In this document: positions 45,673 through 54,842 of the stretch, in pieces
Layout of the letters: each line of letters starts with the position of its first letter
Numbering within the stretch: position 1 is the stretch's first letter
Assembly (NCBI RefSeq): GCF_003315795.1
Contig: NZ_QMEY01000003.1
Location: 620,001-684,000 of the forward strand
Source: Spongiactinospora rosea
GTDB lineage: Bacteria; Actinomycetota; Actinomycetes; Streptosporangiales; Streptosporangiaceae
DNA: 64,000 nucleotides
Direction of reading: 5' to 3'
The notes under the pieces: model-generated
The model's input: the letters and a program-made list of their open reading frames with translations, nothing else
Database searches by the model: none
What the model was told of the DNA's origin: nothing
Position numbers and translations under genes: made by a program

Positions 45673-46299
45673 ATGAGGGACGTCGTCTATCTGGACCGGC
45701 TGGAGCAGGCCGAGGCGCTGCTCAAACCCATGCGCGTGGAGGTGCTGCGCCGGCTCGCCGAGCCGAGCTCGTGCACCGAGGTGGCCAAGCAGCTCGGCCA
45801 GACACCGCAGCGGGTCTACTACCACGTCAAACAACTGGTCGCGGTCGGTCTGGCCGAGCAGGTGAGCGAGCGCCGGGTGCGCGGCATCAACGAGGGCATC
45901 TACCAGGCCGTCGCGCGCTCCTACTGGCTCTCGCCCGCCCTCGTCGGGCGGCTGGGGCCGCGCCGCTCCGAAGACCGGCTCAGCCTGGGCTACGTGCTCA
46001 GCCTGGTCGAGGAGGTCCAGGCCGACATCGCCAACCTCGACCGCACCGCACCCGAGCTGCCCTCGCTCGGCATCTCGGGACAGGTCTGCCTGCCCGAGGA
46101 GCGGCGGCCGGAGTTCCTGGCCGACCTGAGGGAGGCCATGCAGGGCCTGTTCGAAAAGTACGGCGGCGCGGAGGGCTCGTCCTTCCGCGTCGCTCTGGTC
46201 TGTTACCCGGCCGCCGAAGGGCCTCCCGTGGAGCCCGTGACAGCGGACCCTGCCGCGGAGGACGCCGCCGAATCCTCGAACGCTCCCAAACACCGGTAG
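45673..46299 (+). CDS. ArsR/HTH_20-type transcriptional regulator
   Basis: 208 residues. N-terminal winged helix-turn-helix (about residues 8-80): AEALLKPMRVEVLRRLAEPS, then CTEVAKQLGQTPQRVYYHVK as recognition region. The remaining 120 residues are a possible effector domain (DRLSLGYVLSLVEEVQADIA) without a recognised family, ending in an Ala/Glu-rich tail. It lies 97 bases after the carotenoid oxygenases on the same strand and may control them, but its own promoter lacks their palindrome. Confidence 0.8.
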   Translation: MRDVVYLDRLEQAEALLKPMRVEVLRRLAEPSSCTEVAKQLGQTPQRVYYHVKQLVAVGLAEQVSERRVRGINEGIYQAVARSYWLSPALVGRLGPRRSEDRLSLGYVLSLVEEVQADIANLDRTAPELPSLGISGQVCLPEERRPEFLADLREAMQGLFEKYGGAEGSSFRVALVCYPAAEGPPVEPVTADPAAEDAAESSNAPKHR

Positions 46300-46352
46300 C
46301 CTCGACTGCGAACACATCGGCAGCTTTGCGCACAGGCAAATAGGGAGTGGCC

Positions 46353-47021
46353 GTGACCGGACTGGTCGTCGCCATGGACGGTCCTTCTGGATCGGGCAAG
46401 TCCAGCGCGTCCCGCGGGGTGGCGCGGGCGCTGGGGCTTCGCTACCTCGATACCGGGGCGATGTACCGCGCGGTCACCTGGTGGATGCTCCAGCACGGCG
46501 TCGAGCCGGCCGACCCCGCGGCGATCGCGGCCCGCGCCGCCGACCCCGTGCTCGATGTCGGCACCGACCCCGACGGCCCCACGATCGCCGTGGGCGGCGT
46601 CGATGTGGCCGGTCCCATCCGGGGCCCGGAGGTCACCGGCGCGGTCTCCGCGGTGAGCGCGGTCCCCGAGGTCCGCGCCCGGCTCGTCGCCGCGCAGCGG
46701 GCCGTCATCGGCTCGGGCGACATCGTCGTGGAGGGCCGTGACATCGGCACCGTGGTGGCCCCGGGCGCGCAGGTCAAGGTCTACCTGACGGCCAGCGCCG
46801 AGGCCCGCGCGCACCGCCGTACGGCGGAGCTGAACGGCGGCGCGGCCGGCACCACGGTCGAGGCCCAGCGGGCCGCCATGGCGCGGCGTGACGCGCTCGA
46901 CTCCACGCGCAAGGCCGACCCTCTGGTGCGGGCCGATGACGCCGTCGAGCTGGACACGACCGCGCTCACCCTCGACGAGGTGATCGCCGAGATACTGCGA
47001 CTGGTAAAGGAAAGAACGTGA
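46353..47021 (+). CDS. cmk: Cytidylate kinase
   Basis: Phosphorylates CMP and dCMP to the diphosphates. 222 residues. P-loop [17 protein letters not shown] (residues 6-22), [34 protein letters not shown] (20 residues) and the LID region ([14 protein letters not shown]). GTG 46353 is preferred, with AGGGAG 5 bases upstream; GTG 46347 is also in frame. Coupled to der by a GTGA overlap. The cmk-der pair is standard. Confidence 0.95.
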   Translation: MTGLVVAMDGPSGSGKSSASRGVARALGLRYLDTGAMYRAVTWWMLQHGVEPADPAAIAARAADPVLDVGTDPDGPTIAVGGVDVAGPIRGPEVTGAVSAVSAVPEVRARLVAAQRAVIGSGDIVVEGRDIGTVVAPGAQVKVYLTASAEARAHRRTAELNGGAAGTTVEAQRAAMARRDALDSTRKADPLVRADDAVELDTTALTLDEVIAEILRLVKERT

Positions 47022-48451
47022 CGGGGGAGCGGTTCGACGAGGGCTTCGACGAGGGCTGGGTCGAGTTCGGCGAGTTCGCCGAAGACATGGCGGACCTCGC
47101 GGCCGAGCAGGAGGCCGACTCCGGCCCGCTTCCGGTGGTCGCCGTGGTCGGCCGGCCCAACGTGGGCAAGTCCACCCTGGTCAACCGGATCATCGGCCGC
47201 CGGGAGGCGGTCGTCGAAGACGTGCCGGGCGTGACCCGCGACCGGGTGACGTACGAGGCGACCTGGCGGGGCCGCCGGTTCACCGTGGTCGACACCGGCG
47301 GCTGGGACCCTGAGGCCACCGGCATGGCCCAGCGCATCGCCGAGCAGGCCCAGGTGGCGGTGGAGCTGGCCGATGTGATCCTGTTCGTGACCGACGTCAC
47401 CGTGGGCATCACCGACGCCGACGAGGCCGTCGCCCGGGTGCTGCGGCGCGCGGGCAAGCCGGTCGTCCTGGCCGCCAACAAGGTCGACGACCAGCGCGCG
47501 GAGCTGGAGGCCGGGGCGCTGTGGGCGCTCGGCATCGGCACCCCGCACCCGGTCTCGGCGCTGCACGGCCGGTCCAGCGGCGACCTGCTCGACCTGATCC
47601 TCGACGCGCTGCCCGAGGCCCCCGAGCAGCGGTTCGGCCCTGAGCGCGGCCCGCGCCGGATCGCCCTGGTCGGCAAGCCCAACGTGGGCAAGTCCTCGCT
47701 GCTGAACAAGCTGGCGGGCGAGGAGCGGGCACTGGTCGACCCGATGGCCGGCACCACCCGCGACCCGGTGGACGAGCTGGTGGAGCTGGGCGGCAAGACT
47801 TGGCGCTTCATCGACACCGCGGGCATCCGCCGCCGCGACCGCGAGCTGCAGGGCGCCGACTTCTACGCCAGCCTGCGCACCAGGGCCGCCCTGGAGCGCT
47901 CTGAGGTCGCGGTCGTGCTCATCGACGCGAGCGACCCACTGACCGAGCAGGACCTGCGGATCATCTCCCTGGTGGTCGAGACCGGCCGGTGCGTCGTGGT
48001 CGCCTTCAACAAGTGGGACCTCGTCGACGAAGACCGCCGCTACTACCTGGAAAAGGAGATCGACCGCCAGCTCGTGCGCATCCCGTGGGCACTGCGGGTC
48101 AACATCTCCGCCAAGACCGGCCGCCACGTCGATCGCCTGGTCCCCGCCATCGAACGCGCCCTCGACTCCTGGGCCACCCGCGTCCCCACCAGCCGGCTCA
48201 ACGCCTTCCTCACCGAGCTGATCCAGGCCACCCCGCCCCCGGTCCGTGGCGGCAAGCAGCCCAAGATCCTCTTCGCCACCCAGGCATCGGTGGAGCCGCC
48301 CAAGTTCGTGTTGTTCACCTCCGGTTTCCTTGAGGACACCTACCGGCGTTTCATCGAACGCCGGCTGCGCGAGGAGTTCGGTTTCGCCGGTTCCCCGGTG
48401 GAAATCAGCATGAAAATCCGCGAAAAGCGCTTCGCCAAAAAACGCGGATAA
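47018..48451 (+). CDS. der: Ribosome-assembly GTPase Der (EngA)
   Basis: Essential GTPase of 50S subunit maturation. 477 residues. An acidic N-terminal tail of about 40 residues precedes two tandem G domains: P-loops [14 protein letters not shown] (about residue 45) and [14 protein letters not shown] (about 219), with DTGGW and DTAGI switch II motifs and NKVD and NKWD base-recognition motifs. The C-terminal KH-like domain follows (about 385-470), with a basic end ([10 protein letters not shown]). The start overlaps cmk by 4 bases. Confidence 0.96.
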   Translation: MTGERFDEGFDEGWVEFGEFAEDMADLAAEQEADSGPLPVVAVVGRPNVGKSTLVNRIIGRREAVVEDVPGVTRDRVTYEATWRGRRFTVVDTGGWDPEATGMAQRIAEQAQVAVELADVILFVTDVTVGITDADEAVARVLRRAGKPVVLAANKVDDQRAELEAGALWALGIGTPHPVSALHGRSSGDLLDLILDALPEAPEQRFGPERGPRRIALVGKPNVGKSSLLNKLAGEERALVDPMAGTTRDPVDELVELGGKTWRFIDTAGIRRRDRELQGADFYASLRTRAALERSEVAVVLIDASDPLTEQDLRIISLVVETGRCVVVAFNKWDLVDEDRRYYLEKEIDRQLVRIPWALRVNISAKTGRHVDRLVPAIERALDSWATRVPTSRLNAFLTELIQATPPPVRGGKQPKILFATQASVEPPKFVLFTSGFLEDTYRRFIERRLREEFGFAGSPVEISMKIREKRFAKKRG

Positions 48452-48507
48452 CCACCTCCCCGGCAAGGGGATATAGTTTGCCGCCAATGTGGCGACAGGT
48501 GTATTTT

Positions 48508-48543
48508 CCTCTGTGCCCGTCACCGGGACGGGCACAGAGGAGG
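48508..48543 (+). promoter_or_regulatory. Hairpin overlapping the ribosome site of the following lipoprotein gene
   Basis: CCTCTGTGCCCGT (48508-48520) and ACGGGCACAGAGG (48528-48540) form a perfect 13-bp stem with a 7-base loop. The 3' arm contains GAGG of the Shine-Dalgarno GAGGAGG (48537-48543). Such a fold could hide the ribosome site. Lacks a T tract. Confidence 0.55.
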
Positions 48544-48550
48544 TGAGATC

Positions 48551-49390
48551 GTGGTGCACGCGTTCCGGCGGACAGCGGGTTCGTTAGGCGTCGGTCTCTG
48601 CCTGCTGGCGGTTTCGGCATGCCAGGTGGCGGGGGAAAGTCTGCAGAAGGCGCTCGACAAGGCGGTTCCTCCCGAGTACACCATTACGGCGGAGGCGCCG
48701 TTCGCGGGGTCCAAGGCGGAGACGTTCGGGGACGGGGCGGCGGCGATCGTGCCGCCGGAGGCGGTGAAGGCCGGCGCTTTTTCCCGTAAGGACGTGGCGG
48801 TGGCGTACCGGACGGCGAAGAAGATGCTGGTGGCCGCCTACCTGGACCGGGTGACACTTCAGGGCGGGAAACCGCAGGCGTTCGCCCGGCTCCTCGGTCC
48901 GGAGCAGCGCAAGGATTTCCTGAAGAATCTCGACCACAAGGATCAGAACAAGAACAGCCGCGGCGAGGTGGCGAGTTTCGCCAAAGGGCAGGCGGAGCTG
49001 GTCGGTGATGTCATAAAGGTGCAGGGCAAGATGTCGGCCAAGCCGCGTAAGGGCGATGACGGCGGCGCCGAATTGCGGGTGACGTACGAGTACCGGTTCG
49101 TGTACGCGGTGCGTAAGCCGGGGACCGGCATGATCACCCGGGTGATGGCCTACGACAAGGGCGCCTACGACTTCTGGCGGGACGCTCCCGGGGGGCCTCT
49201 TCAGCACTGGTGGATGGGCTCGGACGAAAGATGGCAGGCCGGTGTCGAGTGCGAACCGGACGACGGCTTCATCCGGCCGACCTATCCCGATGCCGCGCCG
49301 ACCGGGGTGCAGCCCTCGGGGCCGGTCCAGGACGCCTACGGTGAAGGGGAGTCCAGCGACGAGGATTGCGGCAGCGTCGGGGACATCTGA
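48551..49390 (+). CDS. Putative lipoprotein, unknown function
   Basis: 279 residues. The N-terminus is a lipoprotein signal (LGVGLCLLAVSACQ) with lipobox VSAC, Cys24. The mature part has no family I recognise: basic/acidic mixed, with KAGAFSRKDVAVAYRTAKKM, TRVMAYDKGAYDFWRDAP and an acidic tail with one Cys. The GTG start at 48551 or 48554 follows GAGGAGG. Located 100 bases after der, behind a strong hairpin that covers part of its ribosome site. Confidence 0.7.
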   Translation: MVHAFRRTAGSLGVGLCLLAVSACQVAGESLQKALDKAVPPEYTITAEAPFAGSKAETFGDGAAAIVPPEAVKAGAFSRKDVAVAYRTAKKMLVAAYLDRVTLQGGKPQAFARLLGPEQRKDFLKNLDHKDQNKNSRGEVASFAKGQAELVGDVIKVQGKMSAKPRKGDDGGAELRVTYEYRFVYAVRKPGTGMITRVMAYDKGAYDFWRDAPGGPLQHWWMGSDERWQAGVECEPDDGFIRPTYPDAAPTGVQPSGPVQDAYGEGESSDEDCGSVGDI

Positions 49391-49457
49391 CCCAGCCCGG
49401 CGGCTCTCTTCGGCATCTCGCCGCCGATCGGGCTCCCACCTGTGACAATGGGAGCCA

Positions 49458-49958
49458 GTGATGATGCCGGAGATCGCGTTTTCCGCGCTGCACCCCGAGG
49501 TTGTTTCTGCGTTGCGCGCGGCGGGGTGGGCGCCAGGGCGAAAGGTCGCGACCGCGGCGTGGGTCGAGCCGCTGGTCTGTGAGGGGCATGTGGTGAGCCC
49601 GCTCGCCGAGGCCGTGCTGGCGTCGCTGGGCGGGCTGGTGATCCAGCCGGTCGCCGGGGGCGAGCCGCGCTTTTCGAACGGTGAGCCGTTCAGCGTCGAT
49701 CCACTGGCCGCCGGGGCCGGGCAGCGGGAGCTGGGCCGGGAGGTCGAGACGGTGCTCGGCGGGAGCTATTTCCCGATCGCCGAGTGGCTGAGCTATTCGA
49801 GCGTGTTCCTTGAGGCCGGGGGCCGGATGGTGGCCTGCGGGCTGGGCTGGATCTGGGAGCTGGGCGGCACCTTCGAGGAGGGGCTGGAGCTGGCCGTACG
49901 CGCGCACCGGCCGCTCGTGTGCCTGCACGCCGACCCCGGGCTCGACCCCTGGCCGTGA
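49458..49958 (+). CDS. SUKH-3-like protein
   Basis: 166 residues resembling the SUKH-3 immunity/regulatory family: LRAAGWAPGRKV near the N-terminus, SPLAEAVLASLGGLVIQPVA and the centre FPIAEWLSYSSVFLEAGG, GRMVACGLGWIWELGGTFEE. SUKH proteins are often immunity proteins of toxin systems, but no toxin gene lies nearby. The start could be GTG 49458, ATG 49461 or ATG 49464; GACAAT (49444-49449) lies 8 bases before the GTG. The TGA lies in a 15-bp tandem repeat. Confidence 0.7.
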   Translation: MMMPEIAFSALHPEVVSALRAAGWAPGRKVATAAWVEPLVCEGHVVSPLAEAVLASLGGLVIQPVAGGEPRFSNGEPFSVDPLAAGAGQRELGREVETVLGGSYFPIAEWLSYSSVFLEAGGRMVACGLGWIWELGGTFEEGLELAVRAHRPLVCLHADPGLDPWP

Positions 49959-50008
49959 GACTCCTGGCCCTGAGATCCCTGGCCGTGAGACTCCTGGCCC
50001 TGAGACCC
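49949..50008. repeat. Four tandem 15-bp repeats across the stop of the SUKH-like gene
   Basis: CTGGCCGTGAGACTC (49949-49963), CTGGCCCTGAGATCC (49964-49978), CTGGCCGTGAGACTC (49979-49993), CTGGCCCTGAGACCC (49994-50008), then a degraded fifth. The pattern is a 30-bp unit of two 15-bp halves. The first holds the TGA (49956-49958). As 15 is a multiple of three, every copy puts TGA in the same frame. Confidence 0.85.
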
Positions 50009-50031
50009 CCGGCCGTGACGCCGACCGGGCG

Positions 50032-51567
50032 TCAGCGCTCCCGGGTGGCCGAGACCAGCGCGAGCACCGCCGCCAGCGCGCACAGCCCGGCCGTGAGCAG
50101 GAAGATCTCGGTGTACTCGGTGTGCAGCGCCGCCTTGACCTGCGCCTGGTACTCCGCCATCCGCCTGGCGTACTCCGCCTCCTCCACCCCGAATGGCAGC
50201 GGCGTGTCCAGCTCCGCGGTCAGCGACCGGAACCGGTAGAACCCCCACGCCGACAGCCCGGCCACGCCGAGGAGCATGCCCATCATCCGGGCGACGACCA
50301 CCGCCGCCGAGGCCACGCCGTGCTGGGCGGCGGGGGAGACCCGAAGCACGGCGGAGGAGACCGGCGCGATCACCAGGCCGAGCCCCGCCCCGGCCAGGAT
50401 CAGGTCGAGGTCGATCCGGAGACCGGCGGCGGCCAGGTCGAGCGGCCACTGACCGATCCGGATATATCCGGCGGTCGCCAGGGCCAGACCGGCCACCGCG
50501 ACCGTTTGCTCACCGAGCCTCCTGGCCAGCAGCCCGCCCGCCAGCGCGGTCACCGCCAGCGCCACCAGGAACCTGGACAGCACCAGCGCGCCGCCCACGG
50601 CGTCCAGGCCGAGCAGCGTCTGCGCGGTGAGTTGTACGTCGACCAGCGTGACCAGCAGCGCCGCGCCGCTCAGGAAGCTCACCCCGAGCCAGCCGAAGAA
50701 CGGCCCCCGGCGCACCCGCGTGAGGTCGATCAGCCGGTGCCGGGCCCGGCGCTCCCACAGGACGAACGCCACGCCCACGGCCACGCCCGCGAGCGCCAGC
50801 GGCGGCCCCCACGGCGGCAGCACCGCCCGCTCCGGCTCGGGGTTGTAGAGCCCGGCCACCAGCAGGCCCAGCGCGAGCGCCAGCAGCAGCCCGCCGGTCA
50901 CGTCCGTGCGCGGCCGGTCGGCGCCGTCGTCCCCGGCGGGCGGCGCGGCCCCGCCCGGTACGGTACGCCACACCGCGACCGCCGCGAGCGCCGACAGCGG
51001 GAGGTTCACCCAGAAGATCCCCCGCCAGCCGACCAGGGCGGCCACGCCCGCGCCGTACAGCGGGCCGAGGACGCTGCCCAGCTCCTGGGCCGCGCCCACC
51101 GCGCCGAGCGCCACCGGCCTGGCGTGCTCGTCCCACAGGTCGGCGACCAGCGCCATGGTGATCGGCAGCAGCGCGCCCCCGGCGAGGCCCTGCAACGCGC
51201 GCCCGGCGACCAGCGGCGGCACCGATCCGGCCAGTGCGGTCAGCGCGGACCCGGCGGCGAACCCCGCCAGGCAGGCCAGGATGAGCGGACGCCTGCCGTA
51301 CCGGTCGGACAGCCTGCCGAGCAGCGGCATCGCCGCGACGTAGCCGAGCAGGAACCCGGTGACGACCGGGGTCGCCCGCTCCAGGCGGTTGAGCGGGACG
51401 CCGACGTCGGCGGCGATGTCGACCAGGACGGTGACCACCACGTAGGCGTCGAGCGCGGCCAGCAGGACGGCCGTGCCGCCCACGCCCAGCGCGACACCGC
51501 GCCGGGCCCGCCGGGACGCACCGCCGCCTGAGAGCGCGGCATCAGAGGGAGCGGACGGGACGGTCAC
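50032..51567 (-). CDS. MFS efflux transporter, P55-like
   Basis: 511 residues, 14 hydrophobic segments, drug:H+ antiporter-2 type. Motif [12 protein letters not shown], early [18 protein letters not shown], and [18 protein letters not shown]. The adjacent lprG-like lipoprotein gene, overlapping by GTGA, is the arrangement of lprG-Rv1410c (P55) in mycobacteria, where the pair exports triacylated lipids and glycolipids. An extracellular loop near the C-terminus (about 440-470; [20 protein letters not shown]) is a possible contact. GTG 51567 is the start; the frame stays open upstream but only as shadow of the lipoprotein gene. Confidence 0.85.
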   Translation of the reverse strand: MTVPSAPSDAALSGGGASRRARRGVALGVGGTAVLLAALDAYVVVTVLVDIAADVGVPLNRLERATPVVTGFLLGYVAAMPLLGRLSDRYGRRPLILACLAGFAAGSALTALAGSVPPLVAGRALQGLAGGALLPITMALVADLWDEHARPVALGAVGAAQELGSVLGPLYGAGVAALVGWRGIFWVNLPLSALAAVAVWRTVPGGAAPPAGDDGADRPRTDVTGGLLLALALGLLVAGLYNPEPERAVLPPWGPPLALAGVAVGVAFVLWERRARHRLIDLTRVRRGPFFGWLGVSFLSGAALLVTLVDVQLTAQTLLGLDAVGGALVLSRFLVALAVTALAGGLLARRLGEQTVAVAGLALATAGYIRIGQWPLDLAAAGLRIDLDLILAGAGLGLVIAPVSSAVLRVSPAAQHGVASAAVVVARMMGMLLGVAGLSAWGFYRFRSLTAELDTPLPFGVEEAEYARRMAEYQAQVKAALHTEYTEIFLLTAGLCALAAVLALVSATRER

Positions 51568-52247
51568 TTCGGCGCGGTCACCTGCACCGGGGCATCGTAG
51601 TCGCTGAGCGTCACGACCACCGTGCCGGACGCCTCGCCCTTGCCCAGCGGGAGGCTGGCCTTCACCAGCCGGCCGTTCGCCTTGTCCAGCCACAGCGTGG
51701 CGTCCGACCCCTGCTGGACGCCCGGCACCACCGTGGACAGCGCCGCCTGCGGCAGCGTGGCGGTGACCCGGTAGGCGGCCACGCCGCCGACCTCCTCCTC
51801 GGCCTGGGTGGCCGCCTTGGTGGACGAAGCGAGCAGCGCGGGCACGCCCTTGGCCGGATCGAGGATGGCCGAGGGGTCGTAGAAGGCGGCGAGCTGCCGC
51901 CTGGTCATCGTCTGGTAGCCGCCGGTGGGCCCCTTGAAGTGCACGGTGTCGCCGAGCAGGACGAAGGCCAGCTCCTGCAGGCTGCCGATCACCTCGATCT
52001 GGACGGTGCCGTCGGCGTCGCCGGCGGCGGTCAGCCTGCCGTCCGCCTTGCGCACCGAGACCGGCGGGCTGCCCTCGGTCTCGATCGCGAACGCCGCGCT
52101 CTTGACCGTGCGCATCGCCGTCGCGGACTTCTTCATCAGCTCCTCGCCCGGCGGCAGCGCCGAGCCCGACGCGCCGCAGCCCGCCACGGCCACCGGCACG
52201 GCGAGCAGTGCCAGGCACAGCGCGAGCGCGCGTATCCGGGCCCTCAC
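51564..52247 (-). CDS. LppX/LprAFG-type lipoprotein
   Basis: 227 residues. Lipobox VAGC with Cys24. The mature part has the LppX_LprAFG pattern: [42 protein letters not shown] and [20 protein letters not shown]. These proteins have a hydrophobic pocket for triacyl lipids and glycolipids and deliver them to a transporter. Starts at GTG 52247, overlapping the marR stop (GTGA), and overlaps the MFS start in the same manner. The three genes are one operon. Confidence 0.88.
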   Translation of the reverse strand: MRARIRALALCLALLAVPVAVAGCGASGSALPPGEELMKKSATAMRTVKSAAFAIETEGSPPVSVRKADGRLTAAGDADGTVQIEVIGSLQELAFVLLGDTVHFKGPTGGYQTMTRRQLAAFYDPSAILDPAKGVPALLASSTKAATQAEEEVGGVAAYRVTATLPQAALSTVVPGVQQGSDATLWLDKANGRLVKASLPLGKGEASGTVVVTLSDYDAPVQVTAPK

Positions 52248-52708
52248 CGCAGGCTCTTCAGGTGGTCGATCACCGGGTCGAGGGCGCACTGGAGATCGCG
52301 GATCTGGTCGTCGGTGAGCCTGTCGATGAAGTGCTGGCGTACACCCGCCACGTGGTGCGGTGCCACCCGCTGGATGGTCTCCCAGCCCTGCTCGGTCAGC
52401 ACCGCGAACGTGCCGCGCCGGTCGTCGTCGCAGCTCTCCCTGGTGACCAGCCCGGCCGCCTCCATGCGCGATATCTGGTGGGAGAGCCGGCTGCGCGACT
52501 GGATCGTGGCGTCGGCGAGGTCGCTCATCCGCATCCGCCGCTGCGGGCTCTCCGAGAGGTTGACCAGGATCTCGTAGTCGTTGAGCGAGAGCCCGAACTC
52601 GTGCAACTCGCGGTCGAGCCGGTGGGAGAGGAGTTTGTGGGCGCTGAGATGGGAACGCCACGCCCGCTGCTCGACCGAGGTGAGCCAGCGGGGTTCGTCG
52701 GTGCTCAT
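52244..52708 (-). CDS. MarR-family regulator
   Basis: 154 residues. Winged helix of MarR type: [40 protein letters not shown] (recognition), and the wing [14 protein letters not shown]. First gene of marR-lprG-MFS and the likely local regulator. The ATG is at 52708; its promoter lies in the 183-base gap to the Asp-tract gene, where I did not find a clear palindrome. Effector unknown. Confidence 0.9.
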   Translation of the reverse strand: MSTDEPRWLTSVEQRAWRSHLSAHKLLSHRLDRELHEFGLSLNDYEILVNLSESPQRRMRMSDLADATIQSRSRLSHQISRMEAAGLVTRESCDDDRRGTFAVLTEQGWETIQRVAPHHVAGVRQHFIDRLTDDQIRDLQCALDPVIDHLKSLR

Positions 52709-52891
52709 GCCATGAATCTATACGCAGGTGGCCGATCGCGTACTGTCGCGCAGACGACCTTCATTGGCCACGGGTCCGGCTGATCCGCAGGTCTGGTGAG
52801 AGGTTTCTCATTCGATGCTCACCCTGCCCCAATGCGGCGCGGCGATCGTGGGAAACGGCCGGGAGAGGCAGCGAGGGCACGGGAGGCAGGC

Positions 52892-53596
52892 ATGCTCAGG
52901 CGACTACTGCGGCTCCTCCTGGTGGTCTCGCTGGTGCTCACCCTCGGCTGGGGGGCCACCGGCACGGCGGCGGGGGTCGTACGGGGGGCACCGGGGGCCG
53001 TACCGGCGTCCGCCGCCCTGCTCGCCGACGACGGCGACGACGAAGACGATGACGACGATGACGACGATGACGATGAGGGCGAGGCCCGGCGGCAGCGGTA
53101 CCGCCCGGTGGCGCGCGCCGAGGGCGGGGCCGTCCGGCGCAGGAGCGGCGAGCCCGGGGAGAGGCGGAAGGCGGACCCGGTGCGCGCTACGCCCTCCGGC
53201 CGGGAGCCCTCCGCCGCGCCGCCCCGGCGCCCCTTGCCGGGCGACGAGGAGGCCGCTTCCCGTCCTCAGAAGCCGCGGAAGCCGGAACAAGAGGAGAAGG
53301 CGCCTGTCGCGTCCCCGCACGGTACGGAGCGGCCCCACGAGGCTTCTGCGGGCGGCGGGACGCCGCTGGCCGAGGTCGATGGCAGGCTCGTGGGCACCGA
53401 GTCGGCGCAGAGCGAGGGGGCGTGGGCGCTGGTGATGAGCGCCCTGGCGGCGACCGGCATGTTCCTCGGGGGCGCGTTCTGGCTCTCGCGCAGGCCCGTC
53501 ATGAACGGCCCGGGGGCACACGGCGGCAAGCCGAAGACCCGGCGTGCCACGGCCGTCCGCGCCCGTTGCCCCGGCCCGCCCCGCCGTACCCGCTGA
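52892..53596 (+). CDS. Exported protein with poly-Asp tract and C-terminal membrane anchor, unknown
   Basis: 234 residues. Signal peptide (LLRLLLVVSLVLTLGWGATG), then a tract rich in Asp (DDGDDEDDDDDDDDDDEGE, residues about 48-66), then a disordered Arg/Pro/Glu-rich region (about 66-180), one transmembrane segment (GAWALVMSALAATGMFLGGA) and a basic tail. The Asp tract may bind cations; this is a guess. GGGAGG precedes ATG 52892. No family recognised; in the shadow on the other strand nothing coding is seen. Confidence 0.65.
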   Translation: MLRRLLRLLLVVSLVLTLGWGATGTAAGVVRGAPGAVPASAALLADDGDDEDDDDDDDDDDEGEARRQRYRPVARAEGGAVRRRSGEPGERRKADPVRATPSGREPSAAPPRRPLPGDEEAASRPQKPRKPEQEEKAPVASPHGTERPHEASAGGGTPLAEVDGRLVGTESAQSEGAWALVMSALAATGMFLGGAFWLSRRPVMNGPGAHGGKPKTRRATAVRARCPGPPRRTR

Positions 53597-53603
53597 CCGC
53601 CGA

Positions 53604-53996
53604 TCAGGGGGAAGGGGCGGCGGCACGGTCGTAGGCGGTGCGGGAGGCGACCACGGCGGGGCCGTGCCGTTCGGCCCAGGCGGTGAGCCCCACCAGGTGG
53701 TCGTACAGCTCGCGGGCCATCTCCGTGGCCGTGTACTCCACCTTGGCCGGCACCGTCGGGTAGACCGTCCGCACGATCAGCCCGTCGCGTTCCAGGTTGC
53801 GCAGGGTCAGGGTGAGCATCCGCCTGCTGATGCCGCCGATCGACCGCTCCAGCTCGGTGAAGCGCACCGGCCCGCCGGCGGTCCGGATCAGCACGGTGAT
53901 GCTCCACTTGCCGCTGACGCGGTTGAGCACGTCGAGGATCGCGCACGCCTGCCCCTCATCGACGTGCTCGGTCACATCCGTGTTCCGTTGTGACAT
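53604..53996 (-). CDS. HxlR-family transcriptional regulator
   Basis: 130 residues. HxlR winged helix: ACAILDVLNRVSGKWSITVL (20 residues), RFTELERSIGGISRRMLTLT and LRNLERDGLIVRTVYPTVPA. HxlR proteins often sense electrophiles or redox-active compounds and control a divergent oxidoreductase. Start ATG 53996 has GGAGG upstream. It is divergent from the PPOX gene across 85 bases, which fits direct control. Cys in GQACAILD is at the place of the redox-sensing Cys of related proteins. Confidence 0.9.
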   Translation of the reverse strand: MSQRNTDVTEHVDEGQACAILDVLNRVSGKWSITVLIRTAGGPVRFTELERSIGGISRRMLTLTLRNLERDGLIVRTVYPTVPAKVEYTATEMARELYDHLVGLTAWAERHGPAVVASRTAYDRAAAPSP

Positions 53997-54081
53997 GAAA
54001 CTGCCTCCTTCCGCGTACGCCCTCGGTAACAAATGATGGCCCCCATAACAGAACATGTCCCACAGGGGGAAGGGGACCCAG

Positions 54082-54480
54082 GTGCCCGTCACCATGAACG
54101 AGGCCACGCGCCGGCTGATCGACGGCCGGAACTTCGCCACCGTCGCCACGCTCAACCCGGACGGCAGCCCGCACACGTCGGTCGTGTGGGTCATGCGGGA
54201 GGGCGAGGCCGTGTTGTTCACCACCACCGAACGCCGCCGCAAGGCGCGCAACCTGGCCGCCGATCCGCGGATCAGCCTGTCGATCTTCGAGATGGGCGAC
54301 CCGTACAACTACGCGGAGATCCGCGGCACCGCCGAACTGCTGGAGGACCCGGGCAAGACGCTCGGCCGCACGCTGTCGCACAAGTACGTCGGCGAGGACC
54401 CGCCGCCGGAGCCCGCCGACGTGCTCCGCCTGATCGTCAGGGTGACCCCGGAGAGGGTCTTCCACGCGTCCTTCGGATAG
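54082..54480 (+). CDS. PPOX-class F420-dependent oxidoreductase
   Basis: 132 residues, split beta-barrel of the pyridoxamine-5'-phosphate-oxidase-like type. ATLNPDGSPHTSVVWVMREG, KARNLAADPRISLSIFEMGD and YAEIRGTAELLEDP are the family pattern (TIGR03618-like, cofactor F420 or FMN). Start GTG 54082, with GGGGAAGGGG 6 bases upstream, is preferred over ATG 54055 or ATG 54094. Probably regulated by the divergent HxlR protein. A strong terminator follows directly. Confidence 0.88.
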   Translation: MPVTMNEATRRLIDGRNFATVATLNPDGSPHTSVVWVMREGEAVLFTTTERRRKARNLAADPRISLSIFEMGDPYNYAEIRGTAELLEDPGKTLGRTLSHKYVGEDPPPEPADVLRLIVRVTPERVFHASFG

Positions 54481-54496
54481 CCGTCGCGCACGAAGA

Positions 54497-54531
54497 GGGC
54501 CCGGCCGCCGTCACCGGCGGCCGGGCCCTTT
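54497..54531 (+). terminator. Terminator after the PPOX gene
   Basis: Perfect 14-bp stem GGGCCCGGCCGCCG (54497-54510) with complement (54515-54528), loop TCAC, tail TTTC. Confidence 0.8.
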
Positions 54532-54561
54532 CGGCGCGCGCCGTGGGGGCGCGCGAATCGG

Positions 54562-54621
54562 CCGAGGACCTCGCCCGCCTCACAACTTTGGCCGGAGCGG
54601 GACGGACGGGACCTCCCATCG
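54562..54621. repeat. 60-bp direct repeat, copy 1
   Basis: Begins CCGAGGACCTCGCCCGCCTC and ends GACCTCCCATCG. Matches the copy at 54843-54902 at about 85 per cent by eye, 281 bases apart. Confidence 0.75.
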
Positions 54622-54842
54622 CGAACCGAACTGACACGCGGAGTGAGAAACCTACTACCCGATGCATGCAAGTTGGTTGCCACCGGTTAGTGTCGCAAAT
54701 CCTGCGGCCTCATTAAAAGCAAGAGGTACGAGCCTTTGTGACATATATCACGCTGGCACAAGACGGATATACCGGGCGGCGAAACGGCATTCCCGCTGGT
54801 AAGGCGCGGTGTTTCGCGGGAGACTCGCCGACAGACACAAGT

